DNA from: Caldifarciminota bacterium UBA3073 | GTDB taxonomy: Bacteria > Hydrothermota > UBA3073 | Assembly: GCA_002366725.1 (NCBI GenBank) | Contig: DFBT01000118.1 | Span: 5,357 to 11,517 of the forward strand | Direction of reading: 5' to 3' | DNA: 6,161 nucleotides | Shown here: positions 1 through 6,092 of the stretch, in pieces | How positions within the stretch are numbered: the first letter of the stretch is position 1 | Layout: the number at the start of each line of letters is the position of its first letter | Notes under the pieces: model-generated | The model's input: the letters and a program-made list of their open reading frames with translations, nothing else | Databases searched by the model: none | What the model was told of the DNA's origin: nothing | Translations under genes and position numbers: made by a program

Positions 1-309
1 AGCGTCCTCGCGGGTACGGCAGTGCTGGGCGGAACGGTCTACTTCACCACCTATCAGGCAATGGAGCTGGATGATCCCTGCGCCATCAAGGGTATGGCAA
101 AATTATTCAAAGTTGACTTTACGAGAGGCACATTTACCGTTGATACAATAGGTACATCACTTCCCACAACACCGCAGCTAATAGTATCTCCCGAGGGAAC
201 ACTGACTATTATGATATCCCTTGCCGAAGGATTTGTGTACAGCGAGACTACTGAACTCCCTACACCGTTCAAGAGGACCAAATACTGGAGAGAGATCCGC
301 CCTTACTGA
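1..309 (+). CDS. PilY1/PilC-like type IV pilus protein, C-terminal fragment
   Basis: This is the 3' end of a gene that begins before the window; 102 codons are visible, read from base 1 in frame and ending at TGA. The segment GGTVYFTTYQ, then a DPC motif, then GMAKLFKVDFTRG, closely follows the C-terminal propeller of PilY1/PilC proteins, where a 'VYFTTY...DPC...(R)LYALDY.TG' pattern is followed by a 'P..IV.PEG...I.I...G.V' strand. The end, KYWREIRPY, matches the 'WREL'-type terminus of that family. PilY1 proteins are large envelope proteins that act in type IV pilus biogenesis, retraction control and adhesion, often at the pilus tip. The identification rests on remembered family patterns over about 100 residues; the N-terminal part and any calcium site are outside the window. 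Another PQQ-like propeller protein is the main alternative. A palindrome begins 15 bases after the stop. Confidence 0.68.
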   Translation, partial: SVLAGTAVLGGTVYFTTYQAMELDDPCAIKGMAKLFKVDFTRGTFTVDTIGTSLPTTPQLIVSPEGTLTIMISLAEGFVYSETTELPTPFKRTKYWREIRPY

Positions 310-324
310 TTAGAGGTGTGACAG

Positions 325-383
325 TTTTGGAGTGCTGTGACCGTGTCACAGCGGTGCATTAACACGGTTAATGCACTCCAAAA
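325..383. repeat. T-shaped palindromic element (three-way-junction repeat)
   Basis: A 59-base element lies between the pilus gene and the propeller gene. The outer arms TTTTGGA (325-331) and TCCAAAA (377-383) pair perfectly. Inside are two perfect hairpins: GCTGTGAC/GTCACAGC (334-341/345-352, loop CGT) and GTGCATTAAC/GTTAATGCAC (354-363/367-376, loop ACG). Only G332, T333 and G353 stay unpaired at the junction. A second fold is possible: the outer arm extends to 11 bp (TTTTGGAGTGC with GCACTCCAAAA), and ACCGTGT (340-346) pairs with ACACGGT (362-368). There is no T-run after the structure, so it is not a standard intrinsic terminator. It could be a REP-like mobile palindrome or a recombination site, or it could stabilise the upstream mRNA's 3' end. 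Confidence 0.8.
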
Positions 384-433
384 TCAGCCCTGTCTGGGAC
401 GAATCTAAAATCTTTGTGGTGTCTTCTGACAAT

Positions 434-2137
434 ATGTACAGGCGTTTGTCTATTTTCCTTCTCTTCCTTGCTGCCATTGCAGTTTACGGTTATGAATGGG
501 TTCAAACGGACTGGTCCGGTGGAAGTGGTGCATCCTACTGGGGCGACTCCACACGATACTACAGGGGCTCCCTGAATGGATGGAGATATCCGGGCAGCCT
601 GACCCTAAATGCCCCTTCAGATGTTTGGGATGTTATGGGGGACCCCGATGGAGCCACACATATCTGGGCACTGCTTTCTGTGAGTGAAAACATATATGCG
701 GGTGCAGATAATTACCCCACTGCTGGGACTGGTAGAGTTTTATGCTCAACCGACAAGGGACATAACTGGACTGTGGGGGGGAGTCTCGGCTCTGCCAACT
801 ATGTCCACTCTCTACTCGAACACGATGGAGTCATTTATGCGGGGACGAACGGAGAGGTTTATAAATCTGAAGATGCCTGCACAACCTGGACACAAACGGG
901 TAGCCTCTCGGGTGCCACATCTGTAAATGCTCTTACCGTAAGGAATGACACCCTCTTCGCTGGAACGGGTCCAAATGGTGATGTCTTTAAATCGGTTGAT
1001 TACACGAGCTGGTCTAATACCGGGGAACTCATGGGGGCAACGATTATATGGGACTTGCTCGCGAGTTTCGATGGCGCCATCTATGCCGCTGGCACCAAAG
1101 GAGGAGACCCATCCTGTATATTCAGGTCCACAGATGGTGGTGCAACCTGGGCAGACCTCGATTTCTCATATGATAGATGCTGCTATTCACTTGTTCAGGC
1201 ATCGGATTCCACGATATATGCGGGGACGGGGATAGATAGCGGCGATGTATACAAGACAACAGATGGGGAGACCTGGATTAGAACATCCCCTTTGGGGAGC
1301 GGATTTTCAAAAGCATCTTGTGTTTACGACCTTATAGAGGCAGACGACGGCAGCATATACGCGGGTACGCAGGCGGGTATGGGGGCGGGAATCGTGTTCA
1401 AATCGAGCAATGGTGGAGATAATTGGTCTGGAACATCTTTGGGTAACTCGCGTATCTATTCGCTTCTGCAGACAGAGAACGGTTTTGTTTATGCCGGGCA
1501 GGACAGGGTTGCCTCAAATCCCATCTCCAGGACCGCTTATAAATCTTCTGGCTACCTCGAATCCTCCGTATATGACACCGGGATAGACAGTGTTCATTAC
1601 GGTGTAATTCACTGGGACGCGGACCTTCACGGATGCAGTCTCACCGTAAAGGTGTGTGCAGATTCAGACTCGTTATGGTACCCCCATCCGGAGTGGCACG
1701 AGGTTGAAAACGATTCAACGCTGCCCACAGTTTTTGACGATATGAGGTATATCCAGTACAGATTCGATGTGTCGAGCCCCTCCTCTGATTCTACACCGAT
1801 AATATACGAGATTCAAATGGGATATTCAAACAACGGAACGGCGGTAGAGAATGATGAGCAGAGGAACACATATCTATACTCACCGGCACCCAATCCATTC
1901 ATATCCTCAACAAATATCAGATATATAAACGGGGGGGAAAGCGAGTTCTCTATCCGTGTATACGATGTCTGCGGAAGGGTTACAAGAGAGCTCTTGAAGG
2001 GAAGGGGTGGGAATGGCTGCATAACCTGGAGGGGTGAAGACGACCGCGGGAGGAGACTGCCGCCGGGAGTCTATTTCATCAGGTTAAATACAAAAGAGAC
2101 GATAGTTAGCAGAAAGGTAATTATTCTGGGTCGTTAG
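434..2137 (+). CDS. secreted BNR-type beta-propeller protein with T9SS/FlgD-like C-terminal domain
   Basis: A 567-residue protein of unknown ligand. Residues 1-19 (MYRRLSIFLLFLAAIAVYG) form a clear signal peptide. Residues about 75-372 hold seven IYAG/LFAG/VYAG strands spaced 40-47 residues apart (87, 134, 174, 216, 261, 308, 352). Six are followed by a BNR/Asp-box-like motif, such as STDKGHNW (105-112) and STDGGATW (232-239), which suggests a seven-bladed propeller of the sialidase/sortilin-like fold. Residues about 373-475 look like a jelly-roll-type beta domain. Residues 479-567 carry PAPNPF and a final PPGVYFIRLNTKE...RKVIILGR, typical of T9SS type A sorting or FlgD-Ig-like domains, so export to the cell surface is likely. 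An in-frame ATG at 371 would add 21 residues, but it lies inside the palindrome's right arm and precedes the signal peptide, so the ATG at 434 is preferred although its ribosome site is weak. No glycosidase active site can be claimed. Confidence 0.82.
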   Translation: MYRRLSIFLLFLAAIAVYGYEWVQTDWSGGSGASYWGDSTRYYRGSLNGWRYPGSLTLNAPSDVWDVMGDPDGATHIWALLSVSENIYAGADNYPTAGTGRVLCSTDKGHNWTVGGSLGSANYVHSLLEHDGVIYAGTNGEVYKSEDACTTWTQTGSLSGATSVNALTVRNDTLFAGTGPNGDVFKSVDYTSWSNTGELMGATIIWDLLASFDGAIYAAGTKGGDPSCIFRSTDGGATWADLDFSYDRCCYSLVQASDSTIYAGTGIDSGDVYKTTDGETWIRTSPLGSGFSKASCVYDLIEADDGSIYAGTQAGMGAGIVFKSSNGGDNWSGTSLGNSRIYSLLQTENGFVYAGQDRVASNPISRTAYKSSGYLESSVYDTGIDSVHYGVIHWDADLHGCSLTVKVCADSDSLWYPHPEWHEVENDSTLPTVFDDMRYIQYRFDVSSPSSDSTPIIYEIQMGYSNNGTAVENDEQRNTYLYSPAPNPFISSTNIRYINGGESEFSIRVYDVCGRVTRELLKGRGGNGCITWRGEDDRGRRLPPGVYFIRLNTKETIVSRKVIILGR

Positions 2138-2179
2138 GTGGCATTTCAGGTTGTAGAGACAGTTGAAGAAAAATTAAAT

Positions 2180-2254
2180 ATTAAAATGTAAAAACCATAT
2201 AAAATTAAAAATCAAAATGCAAAAATTAAAATTATCCACGGGATCCGTATGGAC
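2180..2254 (-). repeat. dispersed AT-rich element, copy A (inverted)
   Basis: Read on the - strand, this copy starts with GTCCATACGGATC (2254-2242), continues with CCGTGGATAATTTT, and runs into a T-rich stretch of alternating TTTTGAT/TTTTAAT units. The order of motifs is the same as in the copies at 2546-2605 and 3761-3831, which lie on the + strand. The left boundary in the AT-rich tail is approximate. Confidence 0.6.
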
Positions 2255-2380
2255 AGATTAAAATTCAAAAAGAAAGACCACAGACGCGAGGATTTTCGAT
2301 TTTCAATTTATAATAGTCAATAGTAAATCGTAATTGATTTTACATTTTAATATATAATCCCAAAATATGCATTAACCACG

Positions 2381-2400
2381 CCTGCCTGCCGGTAGGCAGG
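2381..2400. repeat. 20-bp near-perfect palindrome
   Basis: The sequence CCTGCCTGCCGGTAGGCAGG has 7-bp perfect arms (CCTGCCT/AGGCAGG). As RNA it gains one G-U pair. It is a GC-rich island in an otherwise AT-rich spacer. The right half, GGTAGGCAGG, occurs again at 3655-3664 in the other spacer, so the element appears to be dispersed. No T-tract follows on either strand, so an intrinsic terminator is not supported. Confidence 0.65.
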
Positions 2401-2520
2401 GATGAGCACAGATGTTCACAGATTATATAAGAGACTTAAAGAATATGGGCATTCACCTTTTGGATGAAAAACATTTAATTTTTATCCATACGGATGCTGT
2501 GCATAGGTTCTTTATTTTAA

Positions 2521-2550
2521 TCTCTCGTGCTAATCTCGTGTAATCTTGTC
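2521..2550 (+). repeat. three-copy 10-bp tandem repeat
   Basis: Three adjacent degenerate 10-mers are seen: TCTCTCGTGC, TAATCTCGTG and TAATCTTGTC. The last runs directly into the dispersed element at 2546. It is short and low in complexity, and no function is assigned. Confidence 0.45.
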
Positions 2551-2605
2551 CATACGGATCTTGAGATGGTTTCTTAACGCATAATCTGGGATAATTTTTG
2601 ATATT
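2546..2605 (+). repeat. dispersed AT-rich element, copy B
   Basis: The first 24 bases (2546-2569), with core CATACGGATCTTGAGATGG, match 3761-3784 with one difference. After a roughly 20-base segment not present in copy C (2570-2589), the match resumes with GATAATTTTTGATATTT (2590-2606). This copy ends at the stop codon of the - strand hydrolase gene. A shorter core, ATCCATACGGAT, lies nearby at 2484-2495. Confidence 0.65.
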
Positions 2606-3556
2606 TCAGTGCCTATTCGAGAAAGTTAGACTTTTACGGAAAAAATCAATAACTCGCCTCTCGTATTTCTTTCCCTCTTTCCAATAACATTCCAGATGTT
2701 CTGAGCCAGAGATGACCCAGAGATACTTTGGTTCTCCCGCCGCATTGAATATCTCCATCCCCTCAGATAGCGGTATCTCCCTATCGTCCTCGCTGTGGAT
2801 TATTAAGATGGGCGTCGGAGATATTTTATGTAGACCGACTTTGAGGTTCAGTTCTTTCGGGTTGAACCCAAGTCTTACGCAGGCAGTCCAGATAGCGGGC
2901 GGCAGGAACGGGTATCTCGGTGCGTGATAGTGACACCTTGCGAATGAGTATACGGCAGAATGAAAGGACAGATAAGCGCCCTCACTCACGACTGCATTTA
3001 TATCGGAAGAGAGAGATGCAGCGAGTAGCGCAACCGTTCCACCCATGGAGAACCCGATTACACCCACTTTACCCTCATCCTTCTCTTTGACAAACGATAC
3101 CGCTGCCAGGAGGTCTTTCAGCTCGTAATAACCCAAAGATGTATATCTCCCCCCACTGTTACCGTGACCCCTGAAATCAAATAGAAGTGTGTTGTATCCG
3201 GCGTGGTTTAGGAATCTTGCGTGGGGTAGACAATAACCTTTGTCCATTTCATAAGGGTGACACAAAATTATCGTCCCCCTCTCGTTGCCCTCTATGTACC
3301 ATCCTCTTATATCTATACCGTCATCTGTTCGGAAATTAATATCTCTGTACTCCATGCCGAAGTCTCGGGGTGAGTAAGGAGAGTGAAATCTCGGGGAAGA
3401 TATTATCAATTCCGATGCCTTAAAACAGTAAACGAGAAAGATCAGGAGGAAATAAATGAATATCCTCTGAGAGAGACATTTTACAAATCTTGATACGAGA
3501 AACACGACGGCAAGCGACGAGATGAGAACGACCAGGGTAAGAAAAGTAGAGGACAT
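2606..3556 (-). CDS. membrane-anchored alpha/beta hydrolase
   Basis: A 316-residue protein with two N-terminal hydrophobic helices (about residues 4-22 and 32-46), followed by an alpha/beta hydrolase domain (about 70-310). The catalytic triad is visible: Ser170 in GFSMGG, Asp258 in HSEDDREIP and His287 in GSEHLE. HP at 100-101 fits the oxyanion region, and DFRGHGNSGG (127-136) is the usual conserved loop after strand beta4. It resembles ABHD12/13/17-like and FrsA-type serine hydrolases, so it is probably an esterase, thioesterase or lipase-like enzyme held at the inner membrane; the substrate cannot be read from sequence. A TTG at 3586 would add 10 residues. The ATG at 3556 is preferred because it has a GGGA-type site just upstream and begins directly before the hydrophobic segment. 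It is probably a separate transcription unit, since 300 bp separate it from the operon upstream. Confidence 0.88.
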   Translation of the reverse strand: MSSTFLTLVVLISSLAVVFLVSRFVKCLSQRIFIYFLLIFLVYCFKASELIISSPRFHSPYSPRDFGMEYRDINFRTDDGIDIRGWYIEGNERGTIILCHPYEMDKGYCLPHARFLNHAGYNTLLFDFRGHGNSGGRYTSLGYYELKDLLAAVSFVKEKDEGKVGVIGFSMGGTVALLAASLSSDINAVVSEGAYLSFHSAVYSFARCHYHAPRYPFLPPAIWTACVRLGFNPKELNLKVGLHKISPTPILIIHSEDDREIPLSEGMEIFNAAGEPKYLWVISGSEHLECYWKEGKKYERRVIDFFRKSLTFSNRH

Positions 3557-3654
3557 AAACTTTCCCAGGATACCAAGACATAACAAAAATCAAATATCAA
3601 AGTGCAAAAATCAAAATGACATATCAAAAATCAAAGATGCTGCAGCAAACCTAT

Positions 3655-3704
3655 GGTAGGCAGGCACTCCAACAGTGGTGAGTAGGGATTTTACTTGGCA
3701 GTGC
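3655..3704. repeat. half-palindrome plus bulged inverted repeat
   Basis: GGTAGGCAGG (3655-3664) equals the right half of the 20-bp palindrome at 2381-2400. It overlaps by one base an inverted repeat GCACTCCAA (3664-3672) with TTGGCAGTGC (3695-3704), which has one bulged base. The arm sequences resemble the ends of the T-shaped element at 325-383 (TTTTGGAGTGC and GCACTCCAAAA) but in the opposite order, so this could be a decayed relative. The similarity is short and may be chance. Confidence 0.4.
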
Positions 3705-3760
3705 ACCGAACAAATGGAACTCCCCGCTGGGGTGGGCTGAAGATAATTTTGCATTTTGGT

Positions 3761-3831
3761 TTGTCTATACGGATCTTGAGATGGATAATTTTGATATTTA
3801 ATATTTGATTTTTGATATTTTATCCGTGCCT
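3761..3831 (+). repeat. dispersed AT-rich element, copy C
   Basis: It begins with TTGTCTATACGGATCTTGAG, which matches copy B with one difference over 24 bases. It then runs straight into GATAATTTTGATATTTAATA and further TTTGAT/GATATTT units. Like copy B, it sits just downstream of a - strand gene, here the ligand-binding/TonB_C gene that ends at 3857. The right boundary is approximate. Confidence 0.65.
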
Positions 3832-3856
3832 TTGTGGTTAGAGCAGGTCTTTAGGC

Positions 3857-5299
3857 TTATTTGATTTCAAACTTAAAGGGGAAAGCAACGGTTACCTTTA
3901 CGGGCTTATCTCTCTGCGTAGCCGGGGAGAATTTCCATTTCAGTGCTTCCTCGACGATTATGTCATTTGTCCAATCGGGTGCATTGGAGCGGAGCATTTT
4001 CGCTTTAACGACAGCCCCATTGGTATCTATGGTCAGGCTCACTATCCCCGAACACTCGATCTGTCTCTGTCTCAGGTATTCGGGATAGGTCATCTTTTTT
4101 AAATGAGGGGGCTCGTCGTAGGGTACGAATTCGGGGGTCTCGCTACCCACCAATTCTTCGGGCTTTGTCTCTTCTTTTACCGCGGGCAGTGGAAGTTGTG
4201 GTTTTTCTACACCCGGCTCAAGAGCGACTGCTCTTCTGACGGTTGCCTTCTCTTCAACTATCTTCCCGATGGGGGTATTCCTGACCGCATCACCATTTGC
4301 ATTGAAGGTTATTACACCCGTGAGCCCCTTGAAAGGTTCCCTCTTCCTGCCGAGATTGGTGAGATAATCTCTCACAGATTCCCTGGTTTTACCGACTTCG
4401 AGTGAAGATATGATGAGATTAGCAGCATCGTAAGCGAGAACACCGCAATCACCCGGGGGGATACCATATCTCGCCTCATACCTGTCGATAAAGGCATTTA
4501 TTTTTTGAATTGTCGTATCGAGGTATGTGAAACATTCAATCCTTGAGGCATTGCTCCTCGCCCAGTTCTTAAATGTCGGCGTGGACATCCCATCGCTCCC
4601 AAGTTTATATGGATTGCCGAGCCCGATCAATGCCTTACACACATTAACTGCCGTGGGGGGGGCACAGGCGATAAAGACAACATCCGCTACACCCGCCGGG
4701 GATAGGTCAGTTTCTATACTGTAGGGGATGGAGGCGATCACATTCGCCCCCCTTGTTTTCACCTCTTTGGTGAAAAAGTATTTAAGCCCCTGTCCGTAAA
4801 GGTTGTCATCATATATTATGGCTATGTTATTGTTTTCTTTAACGGCGTACCTACCGATAAACCTTCCCTGGTATTCATCATTCGGACAGATACGAAACAT
4901 ATAGGGACCTGACTCCGATAACAGGGAGCTAATAGAGATCGGCGACACGGCAACCAGTTTATATTTATTACAGATCGGAGCAGAAGCCTGTGTGCACCAC
5001 TCATTATAGTGTCCAATCACCGCGATGACTTCATCGTCACTGCCGAGTGCTTCGGCAGCCTCTATCGCGCCGGAGACGGAAGACCTGTCGTCATACGAAA
5101 CCAGTTCGATATTTTTCCCTCCAGCCCTGTTTGCATCTTCTACAGCCATCTCCACGCTTCTCAGGATGGACCTCCCCTCCAGGGCAAATTCTCCACTGAG
5201 AGGAACTGCCACTCCCATCTTGAGCGCTTTAAGCTCCGCGGAGGAAAAGAGGGACGAGAATAAAAAGACCCCCCCTATGAATTTTATCATCTCCCTCAT
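3857..5299 (-). CDS. LivJ/LivK-type periplasmic ligand-binding protein fused to a TonB C-terminal domain
   Basis: A 480-residue protein in three parts. Residues 1-21 are a signal peptide ending near FSSA, with no lipobox cysteine. Residues about 26-350 are a type I periplasmic binding domain (Peripla_BP_6): KMGVAVPLSGEFALEGR at the start, AVIGHYNEW (93-101), AVSPISISSLL...PYMFRICPND (117-140) and a C-terminal GLTGVITFNANGD. Around residues 190-210 the 'DF...L..LK...PD' segment is shortened. Residues about 351-390 are a P/E/K-rich linker. Residues about 391-480 are a TonB_C domain, with FVPYDEPP, YPEYLRQRQIECSGIVSLTI, TNGAVVKAKMLRS, EALKWKFSPA and a final VTVAFPFKF. TonB proteins normally have an N-terminal membrane anchor; this one has none after signal cleavage. 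The ATG at 5299 overlaps the HAMP gene's stop (ATGA), so translation is probably coupled. An ATG three codons on, at 5290, is an alternative start. No permease or ATPase gene is adjacent, so a sensing role seems likelier than uptake. Confidence 0.85.
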   Translation of the reverse strand: MREMIKFIGGVFLFSSLFSSAELKALKMGVAVPLSGEFALEGRSILRSVEMAVEDANRAGGKNIELVSYDDRSSVSGAIEAAEALGSDDEVIAVIGHYNEWCTQASAPICNKYKLVAVSPISISSLLSESGPYMFRICPNDEYQGRFIGRYAVKENNNIAIIYDDNLYGQGLKYFFTKEVKTRGANVIASIPYSIETDLSPAGVADVVFIACAPPTAVNVCKALIGLGNPYKLGSDGMSTPTFKNWARSNASRIECFTYLDTTIQKINAFIDRYEARYGIPPGDCGVLAYDAANLIISSLEVGKTRESVRDYLTNLGRKREPFKGLTGVITFNANGDAVRNTPIGKIVEEKATVRRAVALEPGVEKPQLPLPAVKEETKPEELVGSETPEFVPYDEPPHLKKMTYPEYLRQRQIECSGIVSLTIDTNGAVVKAKMLRSNAPDWTNDIIVEEALKWKFSPATQRDKPVKVTVAFPFKFEIK

Positions 5300-6009
5300 G
5301 TAAGTCTCTTCATGGCTATCTTTATCGATGCCGCCATTCTTCTTATGGATTCGGCGAGTTTGCCTATCTCATCTTTTGAATGTATGTCTATGGAGACATC
5401 AGCCTCTCCCATAGAGATGCGCTCTGTTACATCAACCAAATGTAAGATCGGCTGGCTGATACTGCGGGCTGTGTATAAACCGGCAAAGACACCTATCAGA
5501 AGAATTACGACGATACTTATCATCATTCCCCTGACCATACCCTTGAGATATTGCATAAGGAATTTCTGTGTGAAGCCGATCCTGGCAACACCCAGTGTTC
5601 CACCGAGGATTGGGACGCCTACATCGTAGACGGTATTCCCATCCACCTTTACCGTAGCAACACTGTATTTTTTGTTTGAGGGTACACTTTTAACACTCAT
5701 TAGATTGGGTGGAATCTTCGTAAATGTATGTGCAACGGCTTTGCCTTCTTTATCTATGACGAGGATATAGGATATATCTTTACTCAGCCGTTTGGTCTCG
5801 TCGACCAAACTGTTGAGAGAAGCGAAGTCGTCCTCTATCAGAGGCTTGCTTGCCTGTCTGGAGAAAACGGTGGTTATGGTCACACCAACTCTTTCGACCT
5901 CGCTTTTTGTCAGATTTCTAAAGGAGAGCCATACATATATAATGGACCCCGCACCTATTACGATAATAATACCCATGGTAATACTAACGATCCTCGATTT
6001 CAGACTCAT
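5296..6009 (-). CDS. membrane sensor with periplasmic Cache/PAS-like domain and HAMP, no output domain
   Basis: A 237-residue protein. TM1 spans about residues 7-28. A periplasmic domain spans about 29-153, with a PAS/Cache-like core: YILVIDKEGKAVAHT (81-95) and VYDVGVPILGGTLGVARIGF (127-146). TM2 spans about 158-180, and a HAMP domain about 181-233 (SISQPILHLVDVTERISMGE, then the DEIGKLAESIRRMA helix). The protein stops a few residues after HAMP, where a histidine kinase, cyclase or methyl-accepting domain normally follows. The stop overlaps the start of the ligand-binding/TonB_C gene, so the two form an operon and probably act together. The reading frame is intact to the overlap, so this looks like a real short protein and not a recent truncation. 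A TTG at 6057 would extend it by 16 residues, but that extension reads through the purine-rich ribosome site, so the ATG at 6009 is chosen. Confidence 0.83.
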   Translation of the reverse strand: MSLKSRIVSITMGIIIVIGAGSIIYVWLSFRNLTKSEVERVGVTITTVFSRQASKPLIEDDFASLNSLVDETKRLSKDISYILVIDKEGKAVAHTFTKIPPNLMSVKSVPSNKKYSVATVKVDGNTVYDVGVPILGGTLGVARIGFTQKFLMQYLKGMVRGMMISIVVILLIGVFAGLYTARSISQPILHLVDVTERISMGEADVSIDIHSKDEIGKLAESIRRMAASIKIAMKRLT

Positions 6010-6022
6010 ACCTCCCCCTTCC
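6010..6022 (-). promoter_or_regulatory. ribosome binding site deciding the HAMP gene start
   Basis: On the - strand GGAAGGGGGAGGT sits directly before the ATG at 6009. GGAAGG lies about 7 bases from the ATG, a good spacing. This favours the ATG over the upstream in-frame TTG at 6057, which has no such site. Confidence 0.65.
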
Positions 6023-6092
6023 AAGATTAAGAGTATTGTGAAAAGCAACAACCACAAAGACCTCTAATTCCGTCTCTCTAATTTTTTTAACA

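Larger units (their letters stand above)
2138..2605. other. convergent spacer without genes, repeat-rich
   Basis: The spacer separates two converging genes, the propeller gene ending at 2137 and the hydrolase gene ending at 2606. It is strongly AT-rich and has stop codons in all frames. No protein, tRNA or clear intrinsic terminator was found. It holds copies of an AT-rich dispersed element, a 20-base palindrome and a short tandem repeat, which are listed separately. It also contains fragments such as GACCACAGACGCGAGG (2277-2292) and GCACAGATGTTCACAG (2406-2421), which look like pieces of further dispersed repeats. An 11-mer, TAAGAGACTTA (2428-2438), recurs on the other strand at 6149-6159. 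Confidence 0.7.
3557..3856. other. repeat-rich spacer upstream of the hydrolase gene
   Basis: No coding potential is seen. The part next to the hydrolase (about 3584-3640) is made of irregular AAAAATCAAA / ATATCAAA units, like those in copy A's tail. The middle (3651-3740) is GC-richer and holds a half-copy of the 20-bp palindrome and a bulged hairpin. The end next to the ligand-binding gene carries dispersed-element copy C. Any hydrolase promoter should lie here on the - strand, but I see no convincing -35/-10 pair. Confidence 0.6.

Noticed and set aside
54..281. Open frame on the - strand opposite the pilus gene
   Set aside because: It lies fully inside the PilY1-like frame, has no family resemblance, and its composition fits an antisense shadow.
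325..383. Intrinsic terminator for the pilus gene
   Set aside because: The stem is flanked by TTTT on the left and AAAA on the right, so no U-tract follows the hairpin in the + strand transcript.
2138..2605. Decayed gene in the spacer
   Set aside because: Stops occur in all frames, and no stretch translates into a recognisable protein segment; repeats explain most of the sequence.
3722..3732. Hairpin CCCCGCTGGGG as a terminator or operator
   Set aside because: The stem is only 4 bp and there is no T-tract, so it is not distinguishable from chance.
3861..4405. Two + strand open frames opposite the TonB_C part
   Set aside because: The - strand frame has recognisable domains throughout; these are antisense shadows.
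5009..5629. Several + strand open frames opposite the binding-protein start and the HAMP region
   Set aside because: They overlap strong domain-bearing - strand genes and show no family pattern or ribosome site.
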